The position numbers and the translations under genes are program-made. Of a stretch of DNA of 52,839 bases, positions 24,698 through 33,116 are shown piece after piece. Below the pieces are notes generated by a model. That model was given only the letters and a program-made list of their open reading frames with translations, was not told where the DNA came from and did not search any database. Positions within the stretch are counted from its first letter, which is position 1; every line of letters begins with the position of its first letter. This DNA comes from an uncultured Clostridia bacterium (lineage in GTDB: Bacteria > Bacillota > Clostridia > TANB77 > CAG-508). Location: positions 1 to 52,839 of the forward strand of contig CAKPDO010000006.1 in NCBI GenBank assembly GCA_934148985.1, given 5' to 3'.

Positions 24698-25427
24698 TTA
24701 CCACATATCATCTAGTTTATAATCCTTTTCAATTTTCTCATTAAAATAAATTTTGCTTAAAAGCTTTAATTCTACTAAACTATCATCTTTCAAATTAAAA
24801 CCAAAAACTTTTTTACAAGGAGCCGAAACAATAAAATTTAAAGCCGTCAAAGTACTTTTACTAATGCTAATAGAACTTTTATCTTGTCTATAGCATTCTT
24901 CACATTTAACACCATTATCTTTAATACTAAAATGATTTAAACACTCCTTTTCTCCACAATTGACGCATTCATTAACTCTAGGCTTAAAACCTAGAAAGCA
25001 CAATAATTTTATCTTAAAAACACTTAAAATAAAATCCATGTCCTTATTAGTTTCAGAAATCATATATAAAGTATTCAAATAAAGTTGTAAAATTTTATAA
25101 CTATTTTCATTTTCAGTTGTAACATCTTGAATTATCTTAGTAATATGTACAGCATATTTAATTTTGTCTAAATCTGTTCTAATATTGTAAAACATTTCAA
25201 TAATATCACAAGAATTTATAGAATAATTATCTTGCGACTTATACAAAATATATTCTCCAAAGCATAAAAAACCAGTTGCAGCCAAAAGAGCACTGTTTTG
25301 CCTTCTCGCGCCTTTAGCTGCACATGATATTTTACCGAAGACCTGGTGTGAGTATTGTAAGCATTTTGTCAAAGTCCCCCATGTTACTTTCTGCTATTAT
25401 TATTCCCTTCGTTTTTACTATTCCCAT
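24698..25427 (-). CDS. recO: DNA repair protein RecO, interrupted by a +1 shift at a CGG codon
   Basis: 30 codons from ATG 25427 (MGIVKTKGIIIAESNMGDF...LTPGL) form the start of the RecO OB fold, then CGG (25335-25337) is followed in the zero frame by TAA. Skipping one C gives GKISCAAKGARRQNSAL..., the conserved RecO continuation, and 212 more residues to 24698, including the zinc-finger cysteines CVNCGEKEC and CEECYR. Total 242 residues, normal. RecO loads RecA with RecR in gap repair. ATG 25427 follows AAGGTGG and overlaps the yqzL-like gene by 44 bases. An internal start in the second frame would lose the beginning of the OB fold. Confidence 0.9.
25335..25337 (-). other. In-frame CGG at the recO reading-frame break
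   Basis: Zero frame: GGT CTT CGG TAA. Dropping one C gives GGT CTT GGT AAA ATA, i.e. GLGKI, a conserved RecO motif. The context CTT-CGG-T resembles the prfB shift site with CGG in place of the stop. Confidence 0.9.
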
Positions 25428-25548
25428 TTGTTTCCACCTTTTGAACATTAGCTAAATTATTTTGTATATTCTCAATTTGTTTCATTTCTAAAAACGTATC
25501 AACATTTCCTGTTGATTTGAACATATTCCAAGCTATGTCTTTTATCAT
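25384..25548 (-). CDS. yqzL: YqzL-like small protein
   Basis: 54 residues, starting MIKDIAWNMFKSTGNVDTFL, which matches the short YqzL family (DxxWxxFxxTGxIDxYL) found between era and recO in Bacillus. Function unknown. ATG at 25548 has GAAGGAAG upstream; the 3' end overlaps the start of recO in another frame, giving translational coupling. The C-terminal half is an Asn-rich, probably disordered tail. Confidence 0.8.
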   Translation of the reverse strand: MIKDIAWNMFKSTGNVDTFLEMKQIENIQNNLANVQKVETNGNSKNEGNNNSRK

Positions 25549-25593
25549 AACGACCACTTCCTTCTTAGGTTATTTTCTCCATTCCTATGTATT

Positions 25594-26485
25594 TTATTCA
25601 TTAAAAAATTTTTCGTTATTCATCCAATCTTCTTTAACTTTAACCCAAGTTTTTAAATTAACTTTGGTTCCAAAATTTTGCTCCATATCTTTTCTTGCCA
25701 TCGTGCCAATTCTTTTAAGCATTTCCCCGTTTTTTCCAATTATAATTCCTTTATGTGAATTCCTTAGGCAATAAATTGTTGCCTCAATATTATATATATT
25801 CTCATTTTTTTGAGTTTTTTTCAGTTTCATTTTTTCTACTTGTACAAAAATCCCGTGTGGGACTTCATCTTTTAGCAAAATTAAAGCCTTTTCTCTTATA
25901 GTTTCTTCTGCAAGTTGTCTTAACGTTTGGTCTGTATATTCCTCTTTATCATAATACATCGGACCTGGTTTCAAATTTTTTTCAATTTCATCAAGCACAG
26001 TTTCTTTATATTTTGCCTTTACTGCCGAAATTGGAATTATTGCGGAAAAATCATATTCATTTTTGTATAAATCTATTATTTTAGCTAAATCTTCTTTATT
26101 TACCAAATCTATTTTATTTATTATTAAAATGCATTTCTTATTTGCTTCTTTTATTTTTTCAATTATTTTCATGTCCCCGCGACCAATTTCTTTACTATCT
26201 GCCTCTATTAAAAATAAAATAACATCTGAGTTCGAAATTGCATCCCACGATAATTCTATCATATTTTCATTTAATTTTGTCTTTGGCTTATGTATTCCTG
26301 GGGTATCTATAAATATAATTTGTGAATTTTCTCTATTTACAATTCCCTTTATTTGTGTCCTTGTAGTTTGAACTTTATTTGCTATTGCGGCAATTTTTTC
26401 TCCAACTAACAAATTTATTAATGTTGATTTTCCTACATTTGTTCTTCCGACAAATCGATACAAATCCTGATTTAAATTCTGTCAT
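25594..26485 (-). CDS. era: GTPase Era, interrupted by a +1 shift at a CGG codon
   Basis: The first 12 codons from ATG 26485 read MTEFKSGFVSIC; the next codon is CGG (26447-26449), and skipping one C gives GRTNVGKSTLINLLVG and 284 residues in total to 25594. The restored Gly is the first glycine of the P-loop GxxxxGKS, so the shift falls inside the GTP-binding motif. Downstream: DTPGIHKPK (G3), NKID (G4), SAVKAK (G5) and a KH domain with GKNGEMLKRIG. Total 296 residues, normal Era. It binds 16S rRNA and assists 30S assembly. Internal starts would lack the P-loop start, so they would not rescue function. Confidence 0.92.
26447..26449 (-). other. In-frame CGG at the era reading-frame break
   Basis: Zero frame: ATT TGT CGG AAG AAC. 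Dropping one C gives TGT GGA AGA ACA AAT, i.e. CGRTN, the start of the P-loop. A Gly is required at this point. Confidence 0.9.
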
Positions 26486-26517
26486 TTTTCCTCCTATAAT
26501 CTACTACTATTGTTTTC

Positions 26518-26559
26518 CATTTGGACCGTATCATTTTACAAAGTGATACGGTCCAAATG
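26518..26559. repeat. Palindromic intergenic repeat (GGACCGTATCA type)
   Basis: A perfect 16-bp stem (CATTTGGACCGTATCA and its complement) with a 10-base loop, between rseP and era. It shares CATTTGGACC with the other copies of the family and may act as a terminator or RNA-stabilising hairpin. Confidence 0.7.
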
Positions 26560-26579
26560 AAAAAGATTTCAATGTAAAA

Positions 26580-27317
26580 TTATTTAAAAATCCTACTAAT
26601 ATCATTATAAGTTACAAATATAGATAAAGCAATTAAAGCCGAAAATCCCAATAGTTGTAACTCAATTTGTACTTTATCACTTATAGGTTTTCTTCTTATT
26701 GCCTCTATAATAAGTAATGATATTTTTCCGCCATCTAAAGCCGGAACTGGTAATAAATTTGTAACTCCAAGTGACACCGATACTACTGCCATTATATATA
26801 AATATTCTTTTATACCTGATGTGCTTGAAACCAATCTAGATATTCCAACTGGACCAGTTAGGTCATCTGCTCCAACTTGACCTGTAAAAATCATTTTTAT
26901 ACTATCAAGCAAAGCCCCTGAAAAACCTATTGTTGCCTTACATGCTGTTTGTAAATTTCCATATATTATCGCAACTAATATAAAGTAAACTATCAAGCCA
27001 AATATAATATTTACAATTGCCCCCGCTGCAACTATCGCAATTCTTTTTGGGATGCTTGCTTTATTAAACGCTCCTTTTTTATCTGATGCCTGTTCTTCTC
27101 CCTCCATACTTACAAATCCACCTAGTGGTATTGCACGCAAAGCATATTTAGTTTCTCCTTTTTGTTTAGATATTAATTCAGGACCAAAACCTATCGCAAA
27201 CTGATTAACTTTTACTTTACATAGCTTTGCAACTGTGAAGTGTCCTCCTTCGTGTATAAATATTAAAAATCCAAGCAAAAATATTATTTTTATTGCTGAT
27301 AAAATAAATCCAAGCAT
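26580..27317 (-). CDS. rseP: Site-2 protease of the RseP type lacking its PDZ domain
   Basis: 245 residues, where the family usually has about 340-430. The zinc motif HEGGH (~residue 22) and the second catalytic motif PALDGGK (~residue 205) are present, with membrane segments around both, and LRAIPLGGFVSMEGE is typical. The PDZ domain that normally lies between the second membrane segment (NIIFGLIVYFIL) and the IGFSGALLDSIKMI segment is missing, without any frame break. ATG 27317 is chosen because GGAGGG stands directly upstream (longer frames run into a repeat). It follows cdsA as in other Firmicutes, but dxr is absent between them. Confidence 0.88.
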   Translation of the reverse strand: MLGFILSAIKIIFLLGFLIFIHEGGHFTVAKLCKVKVNQFAIGFGPELISKQKGETKYALRAIPLGGFVSMEGEEQASDKKGAFNKASIPKRIAIVAAGAIVNIIFGLIVYFILVAIIYGNLQTACKATIGFSGALLDSIKMIFTGQVGADDLTGPVGISRLVSSTSGIKEYLYIMAVVSVSLGVTNLLPVPALDGGKISLLIIEAIRRKPISDKVQIELQLLGFSALIALSIFVTYNDISRIFK

Positions 27318-27341
27318 TATTCCCTCCATTTTGTTCTTTTG

Positions 27342-27432
27342 GGACCGGTTCTTTTGTGGACATGTTCTCAAAAGAACCGGTCCATTTCGCACATTTCGTG
27401 CATTTCGGGACAAAAAAGACCCGGTCCCTTTT
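27342..27432. repeat. GGGACCGG-family palindrome between cdsA and rseP
   Basis: GGACCGGTTCTTTTG (27342-27356) and its perfect complement (27369-27383) form a 15-bp stem; a second half-unit GACCCGGTCCCTTTTGGGC follows at 27418-27436. Confidence 0.85.
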
Positions 27433-27437
27433 GGGCA

Positions 27438-28238
27438 CTATATAGTAAATATCATATACAAAAATGGTGCAATAAATATTAAACTATCTAATCTATCTAA
27501 CATTCCACCATGACCTGGTAATAAATTTCCATAATCTTTTACATCAACAAATCTTTTTACTGATGATGCAACAAAATCTCCAACTTGACTAAGCAAACTT
27601 AATCCTAAACTTATCAAAGCAATCATTCCATAAGAAAACTCTGTTCCCCAGAATTTATTTGATATTACCATATAAATTACAGAAATAATAACTGCTCCTA
27701 TCGCTCCTGCTACACATCCTTCTATTGATTTTTTAGGACTTATCTTACTAAATTTATGTTTTCCAAAATGTTTTCCAATTAAATATGCAAATATATCTGT
27801 TGACCATGATACAACAAATGTATATGCAAATAAAATTTTTCCATTTTCAATTTTTCTTATTAATTCTAAAAACATAAAGAAAAATGGTACATACATAATC
27901 CCTACTAATGTATATGCTACATCTTTAAATGTTATTTTCATATCTGTAAAAATCACATTCAAAAATAATATTAACATTATAATTGGTATTGAAAGTGCTA
28001 CCAAATGTAGTAATTTTTCAGTTTCTAAAAACATTGCCCCTATTATATATATATTAGCTAAATATCCTACCCACTGTATTGGTTTTGAAACCTTTTTTAC
28101 TGCTTCAAAATATTCATACATACTAATTATGCTTGCAATTAATACTGCTATTCCTATTACATATTGGTTTCCAAGTACAAATAGTAATGCTACTATTGGA
28201 AGTCCAAATACTGTGGTTAAAATTCTTTTTAAATCCAT
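27438..28238 (-). CDS. cdsA: Phosphatidate cytidylyltransferase CdsA
   Basis: About 266 residues with seven or eight membrane segments. The C-terminal signature is present: SWSTDIFAYLIGKHFGKHK, SPKKSIEGCVAGAIG, then LSQVGDFVASSVKRFVDVKD and LPGHGGMLDRLDS. It makes CDP-diacylglycerol from phosphatidate and CTP for phospholipid synthesis, in the membrane. Start ATG 28238 has AAGGTG six bases upstream; GTG at 28247 is the longer option. It follows uppS directly. Confidence 0.95.
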   Translation of the reverse strand: MDLKRILTTVFGLPIVALLFVLGNQYVIGIAVLIASIISMYEYFEAVKKVSKPIQWVGYLANIYIIGAMFLETEKLLHLVALSIPIIMLILFLNVIFTDMKITFKDVAYTLVGIMYVPFFFMFLELIRKIENGKILFAYTFVVSWSTDIFAYLIGKHFGKHKFSKISPKKSIEGCVAGAIGAVIISVIYMVISNKFWGTEFSYGMIALISLGLSLLSQVGDFVASSVKRFVDVKDYGNLLPGHGGMLDRLDSLIFIAPFLYMIFTI

Positions 28239-28252
28239 ATTTTTCACCTTTT

Positions 28253-28963
28253 TTATTTTCCTAATCTTCTTGTTCTTTTTTGATATTCAATTATTGCATT
28301 GTCTAAATCTTCTTCATTAAAATCTGGCCATTTTTTATCTACAAATAAAAATTCTGAATAAGCAATTTGCCAAGGTAAGAAATTGCTAGTTCTCATTTCC
28401 CCACTTGTTCTTATTACCAAGTCTGGGTCTGGCTGACCAGCTGTATACAATTTGCTTTGTATTAAATCTTCATTTATATCTTCAATCGAAATTTTTTTAT
28501 TTTCGATATCTTCGGCTATTTCTTTTGCCGCTTTTACAAGCTCTGCTCTACCTCCATAATTTAATGCAATATTAAAATGAACACCTGTATTGTCTTTTGT
28601 TCTTTCGATACATTCTTTTATTTTTTCTTGCATTTTTTCATTTAAAGCTGTTGTATCTCCTAAAAATTGTATCTTTATATTTTCAGAATCAGCAACTTTT
28701 GCATAATGTTCTAAATAATTTTGTAGTATTAGCATTAAGCTTTTTACTTCTTCTTCTGCTCTCTTCCAATTTTCCGTTGAAAATGCATATACTGTAATAT
28801 ATTCTAAACCTATTTCATTTGCATGTCTTACAATTTTCTCTAAAACTTTTGCCCCCTCTTTATGACCAAAAGCTACTGGCATTCCTTTTGCTCTTGCCCA
28901 ACGTCTATTTCCGTCCATTATAATTGCTATATGCTTTGGTAGTTCTTCTTTATTAAATTCCAT
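28253..28963 (-). CDS. uppS: Undecaprenyl diphosphate synthase (isoprenyl transferase)
   Basis: 236 residues. IAIIMDGNRRWARAKG carries the catalytic Asp and pyrophosphate-binding residues; GHKEGAK, FSTENWKRA, and TSGEMRTSNFLPWQ with AYSEFLF complete the family pattern. It elongates farnesyl diphosphate with cis-isoprene units to the lipid carrier for wall synthesis. It sits 13 bases after the polyprenyl synthase gene, which supplies its allylic substrate. Confidence 0.96.
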   Translation of the reverse strand: MEFNKEELPKHIAIIMDGNRRWARAKGMPVAFGHKEGAKVLEKIVRHANEIGLEYITVYAFSTENWKRAEEEVKSLMLILQNYLEHYAKVADSENIKIQFLGDTTALNEKMQEKIKECIERTKDNTGVHFNIALNYGGRAELVKAAKEIAEDIENKKISIEDINEDLIQSKLYTAGQPDPDLVIRTSGEMRTSNFLPWQIAYSEFLFVDKKWPDFNEEDLDNAIIEYQKRTRRLGK

Positions 28964-28976
28964 CTATAAAAACCCC

Positions 28977-29867
28977 TTATTTATTTCTTGTTTCAATATA
29001 TTTGGCTAAATTTTGTAAAAACTCAGCTTTTTGACCAAATTCCTCTAGCTCTGATATTGCTTCATTTGTAATTAAATGTAATATTTCTTTAGCTCTTTCT
29101 AGACCATATTCAGATACATATGTACATTTTTGCTTTTCTTTATCATTTCCAACAGGTTTACCTGTAATTTTTTCATCTCCGATTTCAGATAATATATCAT
29201 CTTTTATTTGAAATGCTAAACCTATTTTTTCTGCATATGTCGTTATTTTCTCTAGCTCTTTTTCTGTTGCACCACCTAAGATAGCACCCATTCTTGCGCA
29301 TAACTTTAAATATGCACCTGTTTTATTTTCATGGATATATTCAAGGTCATTTGCCGAAATTTCTTTTCCTTCAAATTCTGTATCTAAATATTCTCCAGCT
29401 AGCATTCTATCTGTTGCAACTGAAAATTCATTAAATATTTCAAGCTTTCTTTTTAATTCTTGCATATCCTCTGTTTTTTGTAAATTATTACTTATCACAA
29501 TATAAGCATAATTAAAAAGTCCATCTCCTGCTAGGATTGCTGTTGCCTCATTAAATTTTTTATGATTTGTTGGTTTTCCATGCCTAAAATCATCATTGTC
29601 TATTCCTGGTAAATCATCATGAATTAGTGACGCATTATGTACCATTTCAATACTTATAGCATATGGCATAATTTTTTCTAAATTTTCATTAAATAATTTA
29701 AATGTTTCTAAAACAAGAATTGGTCTTAGTCTTTTTCCTCCTGCCATTAAACTATATTCCATAGCTTCATTTAAAATTCGCTCTTTGCAATTTTGTTTTC
29801 TTAAATATTTTTTTAACTCACTATTTACTATTTCTTGGTCTTTTGCTAATTCGGTCTTAAAATCCAT
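28977..29867 (-). CDS. ispA: Polyprenyl (farnesyl-type) diphosphate synthase
   Basis: 296 residues. First Asp-rich motif DDLPGIDNDD (~residues 86-95, DDxxxxD form), GGKRLRP near residue 47, second Asp-rich motif FQIKDDILSEIGD (~228). The DDLPxxDxDxxRR-like first motif is typical of bacterial farnesyl diphosphate synthases, which condense IPP with DMAPP and GPP. Its place before uppS is unusual for Bacillus but logical for the pathway. ATG 29867 follows GGGATG, with a moderate ribosome binding site. Confidence 0.92.
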   Translation of the reverse strand: MDFKTELAKDQEIVNSELKKYLRKQNCKERILNEAMEYSLMAGGKRLRPILVLETFKLFNENLEKIMPYAISIEMVHNASLIHDDLPGIDNDDFRHGKPTNHKKFNEATAILAGDGLFNYAYIVISNNLQKTEDMQELKRKLEIFNEFSVATDRMLAGEYLDTEFEGKEISANDLEYIHENKTGAYLKLCARMGAILGGATEKELEKITTYAEKIGLAFQIKDDILSEIGDEKITGKPVGNDKEKQKCTYVSEYGLERAKEILHLITNEAISELEEFGQKAEFLQNLAKYIETRNK

Positions 29868-29894
29868 ACATTACATCCCTTTTTTCTTTAACAC

Positions 29895-30443
29895 TTATAT
29901 TGAAAGTATTTCATTTTCTTTGTTTGCTAAAACTTTATCAATTTCTTCTATTGCTTTATCTGTTAATTCTTGAATTTTGCTTTCCGCTTGTTTTAAATCA
30001 TCTTCTGTCATTTCTCCATCTTTTTGTTCTTTTTTGGCTTGGTCTATTCCGTCTCTTCTGGTATTTCTAACTGCTACTTTGCATTCTTCAGCCATTTTTT
30101 TGATATCTTTTACTAATTCTTTTCTTCTTTCTTCTGTCAATTCTGGGAAAGTAAGTCTTATTACTTTTCCATCATTATTTGGGTTTATTCCTATATCTGA
30201 AGTTAAAATTGCTTTTTCAATATCTTTTAAAACAGATATATCCCAAGGTTGAATTACTATCATTCTGGCTTCTGGAACTGATACACCTGCTACTTGATTT
30301 ATTGGTGTTGGTGTTCCATAGTAATCTATTCTTACTTTATTTAATATTGCTGGATTTGCTCTTCCAGCTCTTACTTCTGCAAATTTTTCTCTTAAATTAT
30401 CAATTGATTTGTTCATTTTTTCTTTTACACTGTTATAATCCAT
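29895..30443 (-). CDS. frr: Ribosome recycling factor
   Basis: 182 residues, family length ~185. RAGRANPAILNKVRIDYYG, TPINQVAGVSVPEARMIVIQPWD, NDGKVIRLTFPELTEERRKEL and NTRRDGIDQAKK are the conserved blocks. With EF-G it splits post-termination ribosomes. The true start is ATG 30443 after GGAAAG; a longer frame to 30521 only translates an intergenic repeat. Directly downstream of pyrH. Confidence 0.97.
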   Translation of the reverse strand: MDYNSVKEKMNKSIDNLREKFAEVRAGRANPAILNKVRIDYYGTPTPINQVAGVSVPEARMIVIQPWDISVLKDIEKAILTSDIGINPNNDGKVIRLTFPELTEERRKELVKDIKKMAEECKVAVRNTRRDGIDQAKKEQKDGEMTEDDLKQAESKIQELTDKAIEEIDKVLANKENEILSI

Positions 30444-30474
30444 AATAATATCTTTCCTTTCTTTTTGTTCTTTT

Positions 30475-30519
30475 GGGACCAGTTCTTTTGTGAACAATGT
30501 TCTTTTAAGAACCGGTCCC
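30475..30519. repeat. GGGACCGG-family palindrome between pyrH and frr
   Basis: GGGACCAGTTCTT (30475-30487) faces AAGAACCGGTCCC (30507-30519), a 13-bp stem with one mismatch, in the short gap between pyrH and frr. Confidence 0.8.
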
Positions 30520-30528
30520 AAACGTACA

Positions 30529-31239
30529 TTATTTTACTATTGTTCCTATTTTTTCGCCTTTAACAGCTCTTACTATGTTTTCAGGGTCTGCTATTCCAAA
30601 TACTACAAGTGGAATATTGTTATCTTTGCATAATGCTGTTGCTGTTGAATCCATTACTTTTAAATCTTTATTTAATACTTCTTGATATGTTATTTCATCA
30701 TATTTTACAGCTGTTGGGTCTAATTTTGGGTCTGCTGAATATACTGCATCTATTGCTTTTCCAAGTAATATTGCATCAGCTTCTATTTCAGCTGCTCTCA
30801 AAGCTGCTCCTGTATCTGTTGAAAAGAATGGATGACCTGTACCACATGCAAATATAACTACTCTACCTCTACCTAAGTGTTTTATTGCTTTTCTTTTTAT
30901 AAATGGTTCAGCAATTTCTCTCATTTCGATGGCTGTTTGTACTCTTGTATATATTCCTCTTGATTCAATTGCATCTTGCAATGCTAATGCATTCATTGCT
31001 GTTGCTAGCATTCCCATGTAGTCTGCTGTTGTCTTCTCCATTTGCTCTCCATTTCTTCTGCCTCTCCAGAAATTTCCTCCGCCTACGACAATTGCTACTT
31101 CAACTCCCATTTCAACTACTTCTTTTATTTTATCACATATTGCTCCTACTACTTCTATGTTTATTCCTGTTTTGTCATTTCCTGCTAGTGCTTCTCCACT
31201 TAATTTTAGTAAAACACGTTTATATTTTGCTTCTGACAT
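30529..31239 (-). CDS. pyrH: UMP kinase
   Basis: 236 residues. KRVLLKLSGEALAG, IVVGGGNFWRGR, DYMGMLATAMNALAL, AEIEADAILLGK and VYSADPKLDPTA are the hallmarks of the hexameric bacterial UMP kinase (UMP + ATP to UDP + ADP). ATG 31239 follows GGAAG. It heads the pyrH-frr-ispA-uppS-cdsA-rseP series. Confidence 0.97.
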   Translation of the reverse strand: MSEAKYKRVLLKLSGEALAGNDKTGINIEVVGAICDKIKEVVEMGVEVAIVVGGGNFWRGRRNGEQMEKTTADYMGMLATAMNALALQDAIESRGIYTRVQTAIEMREIAEPFIKRKAIKHLGRGRVVIFACGTGHPFFSTDTGAALRAAEIEADAILLGKAIDAVYSADPKLDPTAVKYDEITYQEVLNKDLKVMDSTATALCKDNNIPLVVFGIADPENIVRAVKGEKIGTIVK

Positions 31240-31344
31240 TTTAAATCTTCCTTTCTTTTTTCATTTTCTTTGGGTATTTTATCATAACTTTTTCGAAACT
31301 ACAATAGTTTTTAATGAAAAGTATAATATCTTTAATTCACAAAA

Positions 31345-31377
31345 AAATATGAAACTATTTTTCTTAGTTTCATATTT
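31345..31377 (-). terminator. Terminator of sigK
   Basis: On the minus strand AAATATGAAACTA and TAGTTTCATATTT form a 13-bp stem followed by seven T, eight bases past the sigK stop codon. Confidence 0.85.
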
Positions 31378-31384
31378 TTTTTAC

Positions 31385-32088
31385 CTATTCTTTAAATTCT
31401 TCAGCCAATTTTTCAATAGCTTTTGTTTCAATTCTAGACACATAAGAGCGTGAAATTCCCATCATTTTTGCTATCTCTTTTTGTGTTTTTGGCTTTCCTC
31501 CTGTTAGTCCAAATCTAAGTTCAATTATAGTCCTTTCCCTATTTTTTAAAATTTCTTTTATCTTTCCATATAATTTTTTTATTTTCATTTTTGTATCTAC
31601 AACATCATCTATACATTTATCATCATTTTCTAAAACTTCCTCTAATGTTATTACATTATCATCTTTATCTTTACCAATTGGTTCATTTAAATATACCTCG
31701 GCATTCAACTTTTTGGTAGAACGTAAATACATAAGGATTTCATTATCAATACATCTCGAAACATATGTAGAAAGTTTTGAGCCTTTTTCTGGCTTAAAAC
31801 TATTAATCCCTTTTATTAGCCCAATAGTTCCAATTGATAGCAAATCATCTTGGTCAACTTTTGTATTTGAATATTTTTTACATACATGCACTACAAGTCT
31901 TAAATTTCTTTCTATTAGTATATTTCTTGCTTCTTCATCTCCGCTTCGCAAATTTTTCTAGAGTTATTTTTTCTTCTTCAGGACTTAACTGTTCTGGAAA
32001 TAAATTTGTTCCGGTAATATATCCGAACAACCAATATGGCTGTCTTTAAAAATTGTAAAAACCCAGTCATACAAATGCCAAATAACAT
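31385..32088 (-). CDS. sigK: Sporulation sigma factor SigK, with two +1 shifts at CGG codons
   Basis: Three consecutive frames make one 233-residue protein: 32026-32088 (MLFGICMTGFLQFLKTAILVV), 31944-32024 (GYITGTNLFPEQLSPEEEK...) and 31385-31942 (GDEEARNILIERNLRLVVHV... to RIETKAIEKLAEEF). Each junction is an in-frame CGG whose first C must be skipped, restoring Gly in the VGY and KGDEEAR motifs of SigK. The order pro-sequence, SPEEE, region 2 (LLSIGTIGLIKGINSF), region 4 (SRSYVSRIE) matches SigK better than SigE. It directs late mother-cell transcription. Start ATG 32088 follows TGGAGG. The third frame alone lacks the pro-sequence and would give a truncated, constitutively mature-like factor. 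Confidence 0.9.
31941..31943 (-). other. Second in-frame CGG frame break in sigK
   Basis: In the already shifted frame: GCG AAG CGG AGA TGA. Dropping one C gives AAG GGA GAT GAA GAA, i.e. KGDEEAR, the conserved (N/K)GDxEAR motif. Confidence 0.9.
32023..32025 (-). other. First in-frame CGG frame break in sigK
   Basis: Zero frame: GTT GTT CGG ATA TAT TAC. Dropping one C gives GTT GGA TAT ATT ACC GGA, i.e. VGYITG, matching the GYV.. segment after the pro-sequence of SigK. Confidence 0.9.
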
Positions 32089-32228
32089 ACTGCACCTCCA
32101 TTTTTCTCTACACAATTATATGTTAATAAAAATAAAAAGTGCCTGACCCTATTTTTTAATTTTTAGTCAATGTTCTTTGAATATTTTATTATACTTTACA
32201 TATATTTTCTTAAAAGGAGGCTGATTTT

Positions 32229-33024
32229 TTGAGATTTATAAAAAGCTTTTTTCAAGGAATATTAATCGGCGCCGGTGCCATTCTTCCTGGAATAAGTAGT
32301 GGTGTTTTATGCGTTATTTTTGGAATTTATGAAAATTTACTCGATTGTGTTTTAAGTTTTTTTAAGAATATAAAAGAAAATTTTAAATATTTGTTTCCAA
32401 TCGGACTCGGTTCTATAATTGGGGTTGTTTTATTTGGAAATATTCTAAAATACCTATTTTTTGCCTATCCTATACAAATTAAATTTATTTTTATTGGTTT
32501 AATTTTAGGTAGTATTCCATCTTTAATAAAAGAAAGTACATCTAAAACAAAATTCAAGCCTTATTATTTAATTTTTACACTTATTACACTTTTGATTGGA
32601 ATTTTTCTTGTTATTTTAGAACAAAAGATTTCAAAATTTAATGATACAGATTATAACTTTTTATTCTTAGTAATTTCTGGATTTTTTATGTCTGCCGGAA
32701 TTATAATTCCAGGAGTTAGTAATACTTTGATTTTAATGCTTTTAGGAATTTATGAGCTTTATTTAGATGCTGTATCTATTATTTATTTGCCATTTCTTTT
32801 TCCTTTATTAATTGGGATTTTTTTAGGTAGCATCTTTTTTATGAAATTAACAAAATTTCTATTAGATAAATTTTATCCTCAAACTTTCTTTGCAATAATA
32901 GGTTTTACTTTGGGTTCGGTTTTTATTTTATACCCACGGTTTTTCTTTTGATTTTACTGGTGTTATATCAATTTTAAGTTTAATTTTAGGACTTATATTA
33001 GCTAGCTTTTTTGGGGAGCATTAG
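32229..33024 (+). CDS. DUF368 membrane protein, interrupted by a +1 shift at a CGG codon
   Basis: 236 codons from TTG 32229 (after AAGGAGG) give a polytopic membrane protein: GAGAILPGISSGVLCVIFGIY, a second inverted-type repeat AGIIIPGVSNTLILMLLGIYE, and IGFTLGSVFILYP. The next codon is CGG (32937-32939); the zero frame ends four codons later, while skipping the C gives GFSFDFTGVISILSL, a last membrane helix and stop at 33024 (264 residues). YPGF.....G is the usual DUF368 ending. Members of this family have been linked to polyprenyl phosphate recycling; that is not visible here. Confidence 0.88.
32937..32939 (+). other. In-frame CGG at the DUF368 gene reading-frame break
   Basis: Zero frame: TAC CCA CGG TTT TTC TTT TGA. 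Dropping one C gives CCA GGT TTT TCT TTT GAT, i.e. PGFSFD. The only one of the seven sites on the plus strand. Confidence 0.9.
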
Positions 33025-33032
33025 GCCCATTA

Positions 33033-33102
33033 GGCCCATTGGGACCGGTTCTTTTTGTTCCCATTAATGAATGGGAACAAAAAGAACCGGTCCCAATGGG
33101 CC
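33033..33102. repeat. Perfect 33-bp GGGACCGG-family palindrome
   Basis: 33033-33065 (starts GGCCCATTGGGACCGG) and 33070-33102 are perfect reverse complements around a 4-base AATG loop. It lies between the convergent DUF368 and dehydrogenase genes and may be a two-way terminator, yet it has no run of T after it. Confidence 0.95.
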
Positions 33103-33116
33103 CCAATGAAACAATT

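Noticed and set aside
29895..30521. Longer frr reading frame starting at 30521
   Set aside because: The extra N-terminus translates the GGGACCGG repeat; ATG 30443 has the ribosome binding site and gives the family length.
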